64,000 nt of DNA from Syntrophus sp034006265 (GCA_034006265.1 JAVETB010000001.1:43742-107741), one strand, 5' to 3'. Positions 51,748-59,872 are shown, counted from the stretch's first letter. Numbers and translations: made by a program. Notes: generated by a model from the letters alone, not told the origin.

Positions 51748-53088
51748 ATGTTTTCCGGAATATACGCTAGAGTTGTATCTATTGGTCTTTTGCTGCTTCT
51801 TCCTTCGCTGGCCCTGGCCTCCGAAGGAAGCCCCACGGTGGATTTTCCCCTGTGGAGCGGTGTCTTCTTTGTCGGACTCCTTCTCTGCATCGCCGTCATC
51901 CCCCTGATCAACGGGGACTGGTGGGGCAGGTATTTCGGCCTTGTCTCTCTCGGATTGTCCATCCCGGCGGCCCTTCTCGTCATCTTCACGGAGTGGACCC
52001 TTCTCCTCCACGTGCTCCAGGAATACATCTCCTTCATCATCCTCCTCGGCTCCCTCTTTATCATCGCCGGTGGCATTGTCATCCGCGTCGGCGCCCAGGG
52101 AACGCCGATGCTGAACACGATCTTCCTCCTGATCGGGTCCGTCTTCGCAAGCCTTATCGGAACGACCGGCGCCAGCATGGTGCTTCTCCGGCCCCTGATC
52201 CGGTCCAACAAATGGCGGAGGTACGTGGTCCACATCTATATCTTTTTCATCTTCATCGTATCCAATATCGGCGGGCTCCTGACGCCCCTGGGCGATCCGC
52301 CCCTGTTTCTCGGGTTTCTGCGGGGCGTGCCCTTTTTCTGGACCCTGAGACTGCTGCCCATCTGGGCCTTAGCCATCGGAATCCTCCTGATTCTCTTCTT
52401 TGCAATGGATTCCCACTTTGTAAAAAAAGAGAGCAAAGAAAGGGCCCGAAGGGCGATGGAACGGCTTCCCGAAAAAAAGCTGGAGATCAAGGGCAGAATC
52501 AATTTTCTCTTTCTCCTTCTCGTCATCGGCTCTTTCTTCCTTCCCCCCATTCCCTGGCTCCGTGAGGGCATCATGGTCGCGGCCGCAGGCCTTTCCGTGT
52601 ACTTCACCGGAAAAGACCTGCGGGAAGAGAACGCCTTCACCTATCACCCCATCAGGGAAGTGGCGATTCTCTTCGCCGGGATCTTTGTCACCATGGTCCC
52701 CGTCCTCACCATGCTTCAGGTGCACGGCAGCCAGCTTGGCGTGATTCAACCCTGGCAGTTCTTCTGGGTATCCGGATTGCTCTCCAGTTTTCTGGACAAC
52801 GCCCCCACCTATCTCGTCTTCATGAGCACCGCCCAGAGCGTCGCCCACGCCCAGGGGATCCTTTCCGGGCTCGTCGTGGGCGTCCCCGAAACCCTGCTGA
52901 AGGCCATTTCAGCCGGATCCGTTCTGATGGGGGCCAACTCATACATCGGCAACGGACCGAACTTCATGGTCAAGGCGATCTGCGAAGAGAACAAGGTCAG
53001 GATGCCCTCCTTCTTCGGCTATATGGCCTGGTCCACGGGCATTTTGATTCCGCTTTTTTTCCTTGTTACATGGATATTCTTCGGATAG
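51748..53088 (+). CDS. nhaD: NhaD-like Na+/H+ antiporter (ArsB/CitT superfamily)
   Basis: This 446-aa protein has an N-terminal hydrophobic signal-like segment and about 11-12 helices. Family segments include GTPMLNTIFLLIGSVFASLI, GTTGASMVLLRPLIRSNKWR, NIGGLLTPLGDPPLFLGFLR and the C-terminal SFLDNAPTYLVFMS plus GANSYIGNGPNFMVKAICEE. These are NhaD-like ion transporter motifs. It probably exchanges Na+ for H+, coupling the decarboxylase Na+ gradient to the proton gradient. It lies between the two OadB cassettes. Other IT-superfamily substrates remain possible. Confidence 0.85.
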   Translation: MFSGIYARVVSIGLLLLLPSLALASEGSPTVDFPLWSGVFFVGLLLCIAVIPLINGDWWGRYFGLVSLGLSIPAALLVIFTEWTLLLHVLQEYISFIILLGSLFIIAGGIVIRVGAQGTPMLNTIFLLIGSVFASLIGTTGASMVLLRPLIRSNKWRRYVVHIYIFFIFIVSNIGGLLTPLGDPPLFLGFLRGVPFFWTLRLLPIWALAIGILLILFFAMDSHFVKKESKERARRAMERLPEKKLEIKGRINFLFLLLVIGSFFLPPIPWLREGIMVAAAGLSVYFTGKDLREENAFTYHPIREVAILFAGIFVTMVPVLTMLQVHGSQLGVIQPWQFFWVSGLLSSFLDNAPTYLVFMSTAQSVAHAQGILSGLVVGVPETLLKAISAGSVLMGANSYIGNGPNFMVKAICEENKVRMPSFFGYMAWSTGILIPLFFLVTWIFFG

Positions 53089-53102
53089 ACAAAAGCTGAA
53101 GG

Positions 53103-53124
53103 GCCGGAAGGGATCCCTTCCGGC
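53103..53124. terminator. Perfect 22-bp palindrome after nhaD
   Basis: The half-site GCCGGAAGGGA and its exact complement form an uninterrupted palindrome ending 15 bases after the nhaD stop. There is no long T-run on the plus side; a short TTTT tract occurs on the minus side. It may act as a bidirectional transcription barrier between nhaD and the small minus-strand frame at 53158. Confidence 0.45.
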
Positions 53125-53157
53125 GGGAATTCATCACGATTGCCGGAAGATGTCCGT

Positions 53158-53298
53158 TTACGGGATCTTGAGAACCGCCAACGGAATTACCCCTTCTTTA
53201 CAGACAGGACAGGAAGGAGAATCCTGCGGTTTCCTTACCGCATCAAGGGTTCCTTCCCGTCTTTGCCTGAGTTCCCAGACGCAGGCGAAAAAAGCCAT
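53158..53298 (-). CDS. Possible small zinc-ribbon protein
   Basis: The frame from ATG 53298 gives 46 aa: MAFFACVWELRQRREGTLDA, VRKPQDSPSCPVCKEG, VIPLAVLKIP. A purine-rich GAGGATAAGAGGG lies just upstream. A GTG at 53313 would extend it by five codons. CPVC suggests a metal knuckle with C6 as a weak partner. Codon use looks coding, but the length and the lack of a known family keep this tentative. Confidence 0.3.
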   Translation of the reverse strand: MAFFACVWELRQRREGTLDAVRKPQDSPSCPVCKEGVIPLAVLKIP

Positions 53299-53313
53299 CC
53301 CTCTTATCCTCAC

Positions 53314-53952
53314 CCCGATTTCCGTTTTAAGAAGCTCATAGAACAGGGCCTGCCGTTTCCATCATTTCACTTCAGGACCAGCCTTTCCCTGCCCGGCTGG
53401 GGGCAGATATCCCATGGGACGCCTGCCCCCGTTCACCAGGCCCGGGGATCTCTCGATTTCGGTGTGGACTGATTTCTGCTCCAAAATCGATCCCGGGTAA
53501 ACATCCCTCCCAACCAGCGGATCACCAAGAAGTAGCCCATTCCGTCCGGTGAAACCCGGCCATTTCCAACCCATAGTGATATTGAGATATTTAACGATGA
53601 TTAGTGAATATAATAAACTACTTATATAGAAACATATTACCGAAAGCTTGACAGACCTGAAAAAGAAACGTATGAACAGCTTGCAACAGCCGATCCGCGA
53701 TGTCAGTCAATGAGCATTTTCAAGGTCTGTTTGTCAGGGTATTCCTGCTCTAATTATTTAATTTTATTAGAATTATATAATTAAATTTATCAGGATGAAA
53801 GGAGATGAGTGTTTCTGTCATGGCACCATTGCCAGGAGATGTTCATGACCGTTTGCCGCGGGTCGCTGTCGAGATCGCAAGGGAAGAAAAAACCCCTTTG
53901 GGATCAAGGATTTATTTGATAATTCCGGTTTGTCCGGATAAAAGGAGCGTCT
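53314..53952. other. Gene-poor, AT-rich region before cassette 2
   Basis: I find no supported gene. The part from about 53575 to 53790 is strongly AT-rich (for example TAATTATTTAATTTTATTAG), as is the region before cassette 1, and probably contains the cassette 2 promoter. A 102-codon frame starting near 53805 overlaps the small gene at 53953 and looks non-coding. Confidence 0.4.
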
Positions 53953-54093
53953 ATGGATACGATGGATTGGACTTTGGCGATAAAAACAGCTGCCGGCGGA
54001 TTCGGGCTGGTTTTTGGCATATTGATGCTGCTGTGGATATCAGTGGAACTGACGAGAATAACCTTGCAGAAATTTTTCGGTGTCAAAAAATAG
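53953..54093 (+). CDS. Tiny one-helix membrane protein of OadB cassette 2
   Basis: This 46-aa protein reads MDTMDWTLAIKTAAGGFGLV, then FGILMLLWISVELTRITLQK, and ends FFGVKK. One membrane helix spans about residues 12-32, and the tail is basic. It has an AAAGGAGCG ribosome site. It occupies the same position relative to oadB as the 40-aa gene at 49955, and both end with FFG plus basic residues. An OadG-like role is inferred from position only. Confidence 0.68.
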   Translation: MDTMDWTLAIKTAAGGFGLVFGILMLLWISVELTRITLQKFFGVKK

Positions 54094-54126
54094 ACTCCGT
54101 TCAGATCAAGTAAAGGAGGATAAGAG

Positions 54127-55473
54127 GTGCTTTTTGGATTAATGGAAACAGGGTTCCCCCTGTTTTACTGGGGAAACGCCCTGATGATCGTAATAGCTTT
54201 GACCCTCATATATCTTGCAATTGCAAAGGGGATGGAACCCCTTCTGCTGGTTCCGATCGGGTTCGGGATGATTCTTGTCAACCTGCCCCTCGGAGGCATG
54301 ATGGACTACGAAATGATGCTGAGGGCCCCTCAGGCGGGAACAGTGATGGAAGTGTCCATGAACAAAGGGACCGGCTTCGACAAAGGCGCCATCGTATGCA
54401 AGCTTGATACAGGGGAGGTCAAAGCGCCCGTTTTCGGACGAGTCGACAGCCTGAAGGTATCCAAAGGCCAGCGGGTTGAGCAGGGACAGGTGATAGCCTC
54501 CATTCTGACCATGGAACAAACCAACCAGGCTGAACTGCCTTCACGCCCGATAGGGCTTCTCTCCCGGATCTTTCAGTTCGGCGTGATGTGGCAGATCCTC
54601 CCGCCCCTCATGTTTCTTTGCCTGGGCGCGCTGACGGATTTCGGTCCCATGCTCGCCAATCCCAAAACCCTGCTCCTGGGGGCTGCAGCACAGTTCGGAG
54701 TTTACCTTGCCTTCTTCATGTCTCTTTTCTTCGGATTCAGCCTTACGGAAGCGGCCTCGATCGGGATTATCGGCGGAGCGGAAGGTCCAACAACGATCTA
54801 CGTGACCTCCGTGCTTGCGCCACACATTATCGGAGCTACCGCTGTGGCCTGTTATTCGTACATGGCCCTTGTCCCCATCATCATTCCTCCCGTGATACGC
54901 CTCCTGACCACCAAGAAGGAGCGGCAGATCTACATGAAGCCGTCGCTCAGACCGGTATCACGACTGGAAAAAATCGTTTTCCCCTTGATCACAGCAATCA
55001 TCGTCATCCTGCTCGTACCGACCTCCGCCCCTCTGATGGGCTGCTTCATGCTGGGAAACCTCTTCAAGGAGTGCGGCGTTACGGAAAGGCTCAACCAGAC
55101 GGCGCAAACGACCTTTGTTGATCTCATCACCATCTTTCTGACCCTGGCCATAGGGGCGGCAATGCCCGCACAGAACTTTCTCCAGCCCAAGACCCTGCTG
55201 GTTCTCGTCCTGGGTGTCGTCTCCTTTGCCAGTGCCGCCGCGGCAGGCGTCATCCTCGCCAAGATCATGAACCTCTTCTTGAAGGAGAAGATCAATCCCA
55301 TGATCGGGGGCGCCGGCGTTTCCGCCGTCCCCATGTCCGCCCGGGTTGTTCAGGTGATGGGTCAGGCGGAAGACAAGAAGAACTTTCTCCTGATGCACGC
55401 CATGGGGCCGAACGTCGCCGGGGCCATCGGAGCGGCAATCGCCGGTGGTGTCTTCATCGGCATACTGGGATAA
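54127..55473 (+). CDS. OadB-like carboxybiotin decarboxylase with inserted barrel-sandwich domain, copy 2
   Basis: A 448-aa protein. After one or two helices, residues about 66-130 form a biotinyl/lipoyl-like barrel-sandwich hybrid: APQAGTVMEVSMNKGTGFDK, then GAIVCKLDTGEVKAPVFGRV and VSKGQRVEQGQVIASILTME. The EAMKM biotinylation hairpin is replaced by LDTGEVKAP, so no lysine for biotin exists. From residue 140 onward it is OadB. The sodium-site motif reads IGGAEGPTTIY (E219 where Asp is normal), while INPMIGGAGVSAVPMSARVV keeps Asn, Gly, Ser and Arg, and HAMGPNVAGAIGAA is canonical. The pump may use its own fixed barrel domain as a dock or lever. Confidence 0.85.
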   Translation: MLFGLMETGFPLFYWGNALMIVIALTLIYLAIAKGMEPLLLVPIGFGMILVNLPLGGMMDYEMMLRAPQAGTVMEVSMNKGTGFDKGAIVCKLDTGEVKAPVFGRVDSLKVSKGQRVEQGQVIASILTMEQTNQAELPSRPIGLLSRIFQFGVMWQILPPLMFLCLGALTDFGPMLANPKTLLLGAAAQFGVYLAFFMSLFFGFSLTEAASIGIIGGAEGPTTIYVTSVLAPHIIGATAVACYSYMALVPIIIPPVIRLLTTKKERQIYMKPSLRPVSRLEKIVFPLITAIIVILLVPTSAPLMGCFMLGNLFKECGVTERLNQTAQTTFVDLITIFLTLAIGAAMPAQNFLQPKTLLVLVLGVVSFASAAAAGVILAKIMNLFLKEKINPMIGGAGVSAVPMSARVVQVMGQAEDKKNFLLMHAMGPNVAGAIGAAIAGGVFIGILG

Positions 55474-55512
55474 ACGATCGGAAAATTACGGTTCAAAGAG
55501 CGTTTACCAGGA

Positions 55513-55575
55513 TCCGGTAAAAACCGGACGACCCATTTTCGGGGGGGGAGGCTTTTTCTGTCCCCCCCCTTTTTT
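55513..55575 (+). terminator. Intrinsic terminator between oadB copy 2 and its small peptide gene
   Basis: A small TCCGGT/ACCGGA hairpin (55513-55528) is followed by a strong stem of eight G plus A (55541-55549) pairing with T plus eight C (55561-55569), then six T (55570-55575). The next gene starts 13 bases later. It will limit read-through into the peptide gene. Confidence 0.85.
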
Positions 55576-55587
55576 GACGATCTTCTT

Positions 55588-55785
55588 ATGACCATCTTTA
55601 AAAAGAAACGCGGCTGGTGGTGGATTGTCGGGACATGCATCGCCCTGTCGGGCGTTGGCCTTGTGAGGCTTCTCGCTCCGGAATACCCCCCGGGCATGAC
55701 CCGGATCGCCATCGGGTTCACCGGCCACGCCGTGATCATTTTCGGACTGTATTCCCTGACCTTTGCAACGCGCAGGGATGAGTAG
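55588..55785 (+). CDS. WWW/RLLAPEYPPG small membrane peptide, copy 2
   Basis: A 65-aa paralogue of the peptide at 51359-51550. It starts MTIFKKKRGWWWIVGTCIAL, then GVGLVRLLAPEYPPGMTR, and ends with a second helix and a RRDE tail. Conservation of WWWI-GTCIAL-G and VRLLAPEYPPG between copies shows selection. Unlike copy 1, it is separated from its OadB gene by a strong terminator. Confidence 0.78.
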   Translation: MTIFKKKRGWWWIVGTCIALSGVGLVRLLAPEYPPGMTRIAIGFTGHAVIIFGLYSLTFATRRDE

Positions 55786-55851
55786 GGCGCGCGGAGAGGC
55801 CGCCGGTATTTTCCTCGCCTGCCGCTTCCCGTCAACGAGATCCTTTTTTTT

Positions 55852-56928
55852 TCAAGGCAGGAGGGACAGGTGAGAGGCCAGGTTGATTTTCTTATGATCC
55901 AACCCGAGCTTCTTCCTGATGTGATTGCGATGAAGAGCCACGGCACCCGGGCAGACATTCATCAGTTCGGCGATCTCCTTGGTTGTTCGGCCATCCTTGA
56001 TCAGTAGGGCGACCTGGACCTCCCGCGGCGTCAGGTTCAGGGACTGGGATGTCAACTTGTGGCGGAAAGGAGAGGTGATTTCATTCAGATGCGCTTCCAG
56101 AATATTCATGTAGTTCATCTGGGTGGCATCGAGGGCGGTCATCTTGATCTTCTTTACATAGGGCAGCACCATGCTCTTCACGTTGGAGAGGATCTTCTCT
56201 TCCAGCTCGTTTTTATCTTCCTCCCTCTTTTTAAGTAAAACCGTAAGAGCGGCATTGAGTTCCTCGAGGTTTTTCGTATTGATTTTGAGCTCTTTCTCCC
56301 TTCGTTTCAGGACCTCCTCCATCCGCTTGCGCTCAATAATCTCCTCGTGCAATTCCGCATTGACCTTCTGGAGATCCGCTGTCCTTTCCTGAACGCGCGC
56401 CTCCAGCTCTCCCAAGGTCTTCTGCAGCATCGCCTCCGCGTGCTTTCGCTGGCTGATGTCATGGTTGATTTCCAGGATAGCCAGGGGTTTCCCATGCTCA
56501 TTGCGCCTTAAACTCCACCGGCTCTCCACCAGGATCGGCCTCCCGTCCCGCCGGATCTGGTTCAGCTCCCCCTCCCACTGGCCACAGGCGATCAGGGTTT
56601 CCTCTATGTCCTTCAGGCTCCGCGGAAAGCTGGTCCTGAGAAGGGTATGGATGTTCTCGCCCCGAACCTCCCGGCGGCTCCAGCCGTACTTTTTCTCCGC
56701 ACCCCGGTTCCAGAACAGAATACGATGATCCATGTCCAGAACCATGATCAGATCCTCGGCCAGGTCAAGCAGTTCCGCCTGCTCCCGGAGGGCATCCGCC
56801 TGTTTCTTCAGAATATCCGCGGAAGCCGCATCGACGGGCGGAGCGGACAGTTCCTGATCAAAGAATTTCTGATACAGCACATCATATTCGACTATTTTTT
56901 CCTGGCGCATCCTTTTGTCAGGCCCCAT
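55852..56928 (-). CDS. PAS-domain LuxR-type transcriptional regulator
   Basis: This 358-aa protein has a PAS domain at about residues 55-165 (LAEDLIMVLDMDHRILFWNR, KKYGWSRREVRGENIHTLLR, ILEINHDISQRKHAEAMLQ). A long coiled coil follows (170-255), then a C-terminal LuxR helix-turn-helix (LTPREVQVALLIKDGRTTKE, IAELMNVCPGAVALHRNHIR, KKLGLDHKK). No kinase domain or transmembrane segment is seen, so it is a one-component cytosolic sensor-regulator. It converges on the second OadB cassette and is a plausible regulator of that locus. Confidence 0.88.
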   Translation of the reverse strand: MGPDKRMRQEKIVEYDVLYQKFFDQELSAPPVDAASADILKKQADALREQAELLDLAEDLIMVLDMDHRILFWNRGAEKKYGWSRREVRGENIHTLLRTSFPRSLKDIEETLIACGQWEGELNQIRRDGRPILVESRWSLRRNEHGKPLAILEINHDISQRKHAEAMLQKTLGELEARVQERTADLQKVNAELHEEIIERKRMEEVLKRREKELKINTKNLEELNAALTVLLKKREEDKNELEEKILSNVKSMVLPYVKKIKMTALDATQMNYMNILEAHLNEITSPFRHKLTSQSLNLTPREVQVALLIKDGRTTKEIAELMNVCPGAVALHRNHIRKKLGLDHKKINLASHLSLLP

Positions 56929-57315
56929 CGTTCAACTCCGCCTTCCCGTATGAAATTTTTTATAGTATGCTCGATAAGAAGTAATGGAAACAAGAAAAGC
57001 GGTATAATGTTTTTTTTTCATAGATCAAGTACTTTTACAAAAAACGCTTTGTTTTTTCTCCGTTCAGGGCGCATCAAGGAAGCTCCGGACAGCCCGATTG
57101 CCGGAAGTGCCGACGGGAAGCGGACCAATGCCGCCAACGGCGGGTGCCGGCAAACATCGCCCCCCATGCTCAGGGAACATTTCAACGCTCTTCCGCCGGA
57201 TCAGGGAAGATCCCCGGAATGAAATCAACACTCCTGATGGATGCTGCCTCAACAAAGCGGTTTAAAAAGCGCCGCTGATTGTGATAGACTGAACAAAATT
57301 CTCAACGAGGTGATA
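56929..57315. other. Intergenic region, 387 bases
   Basis: It holds the divergent upstream regions of the PAS-LuxR gene and the PII-like gene. No gene, RNA or clear consensus promoter is recognised. AACGAGGTGATA just before 57316 is the ribosome site of the PII-like gene. Confidence 0.35.
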
Positions 57316-57618
57316 ATGATGAAGATGATGATGATTGTCTATGCGGAAACTGTTGATCAAGACGTTATGGCCGCCTTGGCGCAGGTCGATATCAAGAAAT
57401 TCATCAAGATGGAACGCGTTGTAGGAAGGTCGCCCGAGATCGAAAACATGGCCCAGGAAGGGTCGATCTACTGGACGGAGAAGTACATCCTCCTGATGCT
57501 GGCCGTCAAGGATGAAGAAGTTCAAAATGTGACGGACATGTTCCGCAAGCTGAAAAAAGAGCGCCCCGTAAAGGGGGGCTATCACGTGTTCGTGGTTCCG
57601 ATGGAACAGCTTCTATAA
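57316..57618 (+). CDS. PII-like small protein
   Basis: A 100-aa protein from ATG 57316 (MMKMMMIVYAETVDQDVMAA). The fold suggested is PII/CutA-like ferredoxin type: a beta strand IVYAE, a helix, an FIKMERVVGRSPEIENM loop, the strand KYILLMLAVKDEEVQ and the C-terminal YHVFVVPMEQLL. Upstream codons to 57241 lie in non-coding sequence. It lies just before the cobalamin riboswitch. Its ligand is unknown. Confidence 0.6.
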   Translation: MMKMMMIVYAETVDQDVMAALAQVDIKKFIKMERVVGRSPEIENMAQEGSIYWTEKYILLMLAVKDEEVQNVTDMFRKLKKERPVKGGYHVFVVPMEQLL

Positions 57619-57637
57619 GCCTGAAGCATGGAGGAAG

Positions 57638-57815
57638 GTCCCCCCTCTGTTGGTAGAGGGGTACCCAGCCGTGTCATCAGCTGATGGATAATGAGGAAGA
57701 GGGGTGAAAATCCCCCGCTGCCCCGCAGCCGTGAAGGGAACGAACGCCAAAGCAAGCCACTGTCGGAGCCGAACTCCGATGGGAAGGCTGGTCAGTAGGA
57801 AGCCCGAAGCCGGAA
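57638..57815 (+). promoter_or_regulatory. Cobalamin riboswitch 1
   Basis: Core landmarks of the B12 aptamer are visible: GGTGAAAATCCCCCGCTGCC (57702-57721), the L5-type CCCGCAGCCGTGAAGGGAAC, AAGCAAGCCACTG, and the 3' segment GGGAAGGCTGGTCAGTAGGAAGCCCG. It lies in the 395-base leader before btuC and after the PII-like gene, and should repress the downstream uptake genes when cobalamin is abundant. Confidence 0.9.
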
Positions 57816-58013
57816 TACCGATCCATCAATAAACTCGCGGGAGTTAGAAGATGCAGACATTTCCCTGTTTACGTCCGCCCTTTTCCCCTTCGGGAAAACG
57901 CCAATTCCCACGATATAACCATTAGTTAGCATTTTACCGTCCCCCGGCGGATCTTGCGGCTGCCCCAATGCGGCCGCCCTTTTGGGGAAACGGAGAATGT
58001 TGGATTTCGTGAA

Positions 58014-59051
58014 ATGGAATCGGCGGTCACCCTGAAGAAAGTTCTCAGAACAAGCCTGCTGCTCCTTGCGGGCCTGCTGGCCGTCTCGGCGGTTTCTCTC
58101 CTGTGCGGACCTGCGGAAACAGGCATGCTTTCGAAAATCCGGGAGGGGCTGACGGGCGGACACTTGCCGGCCTTTGTTCTGACCCCCGAGGAGAAGACCA
58201 TCCTGTTTTCTCTGCGCCTGCCCCGGATTGTCTTCGCCGGCCTGGTGGGGGCGTCGTTGTCCACGGCGGGGGTCCTCTTCCAGGCCCTGCTCCGGAACCC
58301 CCTGGCCGATCCCTATATTCTCGGAATATCGGGCGGTTCAGCCCTGGGTGCGATTGTCGGAATCTTTGCCGGCCTGGGCTCCCTTCCCTTGGGAATCCCC
58401 GTTCCGGCCTTCCTGGGAGCCGCCGTCACGGTGTTCCTGGTCCTGGCGGCGGGAGGCTCGAAGAGGGGATTTTCCTCCGGAACCCTGCTGCTGGCCGGCG
58501 TCATCGTCAATGCCTTCTTCTCCGCCCTCATCATGCTGTCCCTGGCCCTGAGCAGCCATGCCGACCTTCAGAAGATCACCTTCTGGCTCATGGGCAATCT
58601 CAGCCTGGCCGGTTATTCTGAAGCGATGCTGACGGCGCTGGTCCTTACAGCCGGCTTTGCCGTCGCCGTGCTGAACGCCCGCTCCATCAACCTGATGTCG
58701 CTGGGCGAGGAGACGGCCCTCCATCTTGGAGTCAGCGTGGGACGGATCCGGATTCTCCTGCTGCTTTCCGGCTCCCTTCTGACGTCGGTGGCCGTGGCGT
58801 TCAGCGGCACGATAGGCTTTGTGGGGCTGATCATTCCGCACCTCATGCGGATGCTCCTCGGAGCCGATCATCGGCTGCTCCTTCCCGCATCCCTGCTGTT
58901 CGGGGCATCCTTTCTGATCGCGGCGGACACCCTAGCCCGGACCCTTGTCCCCGACATGGACCTGCCCGTAGGGGTGGTGACGGCGTTGTGCGGGTCCCCC
59001 TATTTTCTTTACCTGCTGCGGAAAGGAAGGTTTTCATCATGGTCGTCCTGA
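58014..59051 (+). CDS. btuC: Cobalamin ABC transporter permease BtuC (FecCD family)
   Basis: This 345-aa permease, counted from ATG 58014, has about nine or ten helices. It has LPRIVFAGLVGASLSTAGVL, FQALLRNPLADPYILGISGG (interface with the ATPase and BtuF), IGFVGLIIPHLMRMLLGADH and the ARTLVPDMDLPVGVVTALCG end typical of FecCD proteins. It imports vitamin B12 (by context) or another metal chelate. It overlaps the btuD start by 13 bases. Upstream in-frame codons are in the riboswitch leader. Confidence 0.9.
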   Translation: MESAVTLKKVLRTSLLLLAGLLAVSAVSLLCGPAETGMLSKIREGLTGGHLPAFVLTPEEKTILFSLRLPRIVFAGLVGASLSTAGVLFQALLRNPLADPYILGISGGSALGAIVGIFAGLGSLPLGIPVPAFLGAAVTVFLVLAAGGSKRGFSSGTLLLAGVIVNAFFSALIMLSLALSSHADLQKITFWLMGNLSLAGYSEAMLTALVLTAGFAVAVLNARSINLMSLGEETALHLGVSVGRIRILLLLSGSLLTSVAVAFSGTIGFVGLIIPHLMRMLLGADHRLLLPASLLFGASFLIAADTLARTLVPDMDLPVGVVTALCGSPYFLYLLRKGRFSSWSS

Positions 59052-59872
59052 ACATTGAAGACATCCACTTCCGTTATGAAGCCGCCGGCTGGGTACTTCG
59101 GGGCCTTTCCTGCGCCGTCGAGAAGGGGGAATTTCTGGGCATTCTCGGACCTAACGGATCTGGAAAGACCACGCTGCTGCGACTCTGCAACGGGACCCTC
59201 TCCCCTCACCAGGGGACGGTAACCGTTTCCGGGACGGATATCCGGAAGATCCCCAGAAAGGCCCTGTCCCGGACCATGGCCTTTGTAGCCCAGGATTCCC
59301 CCGAACCGCCTCCCTTTACGGTGAGCGAATGCGTCCTCATGGGGCGGGCCCCTCACCTGGGAAGGCTCCAATTCGAAAGGGAGCGGGATTTTGCCGTCGC
59401 CCGCCACGCCATGGAAGTCACCGGAACGCTTTCCCTGGCCTCACGGAGCATGAACGACCTCAGCGGCGGAGAAAAAAAGCGGGCGCATATCGCCCGTGCG
59501 CTTGCCCAGGAACCGCAGATCCTTTTCCTCGATGAATCCACAGCTCATCTGGACATGAAGCACACGGCTGCTGTTTTTGATCTGCTGAAAGGCCTGAACC
59601 GCAGGGAAAACCTGACGGTGCTCGCCGTGACCCACGACATCAACACAGCGGCGCTTTACTGTGATCGGCTTCTCCTGCTGAACCGGGGGAGGCTCCACGC
59701 ACAGGGGTGCCCGCAGGAAGTGCTTACTGAAGCCAACATAAGAGAGGTGTTTGAAACCCCGGTAACCATCGGCCGCAATCCGGAAACGGGATTGCCGCAG
59801 GTCTCACTGTTGCCGGAAGGTCTGTCAGATCAGAGGAAGCCGGTCAAAGCCGGCGCTGCCCCGCAACTGTAA
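59039..59872 (+). CDS. btuD: Cobalamin ABC transporter ATPase BtuD
   Basis: This 277-aa ABC ATPase from ATG 59039 has Walker A ILGPNGSGKTTLLRL, Q-loop FVAQDSPEPPPF, signature DLSGGEKKRAHIAR and Walker B ILFLDESTAHLDMK, then H-switch VTHDI. It powers BtuC. Its last codons (KPVKAGAAPQL, then TAA) are written in the sequence of the downstream riboswitch, so the stop lies inside the aptamer core CAACTGTAAGCG. Confidence 0.92.
   Translation: MVVLNIEDIHFRYEAAGWVLRGLSCAVEKGEFLGILGPNGSGKTTLLRLCNGTLSPHQGTVTVSGTDIRKIPRKALSRTMAFVAQDSPEPPPFTVSECVLMGRAPHLGRLQFERERDFAVARHAMEVTGTLSLASRSMNDLSGGEKKRAHIARALAQEPQILFLDESTAHLDMKHTAAVFDLLKGLNRRENLTVLAVTHDINTAALYCDRLLLLNRGRLHAQGCPQEVLTEANIREVFETPVTIGRNPETGLPQVSLLPEGLSDQRKPVKAGAAPQL

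Noticed and set aside
53140..53472. Plus-strand frame of 110 codons after nhaD
   Set aside because: It starts without a good ribosome site, is rich in Pro/Ser/Arg, and overlaps the better-looking minus-strand frame.
53820..53840. Sigma-54-like TGGCAC...TTGC
   Set aside because: The spacing between the two elements is only two bases instead of five, so it is not a -24/-12 promoter.
53805..54113. 102-codon plus-strand frame overlapping the small gene at 53953
   Set aside because: The overlapping 46-aa frame has a proper ribosome site and membrane helix and matches the position of the small gene in cassette 1.
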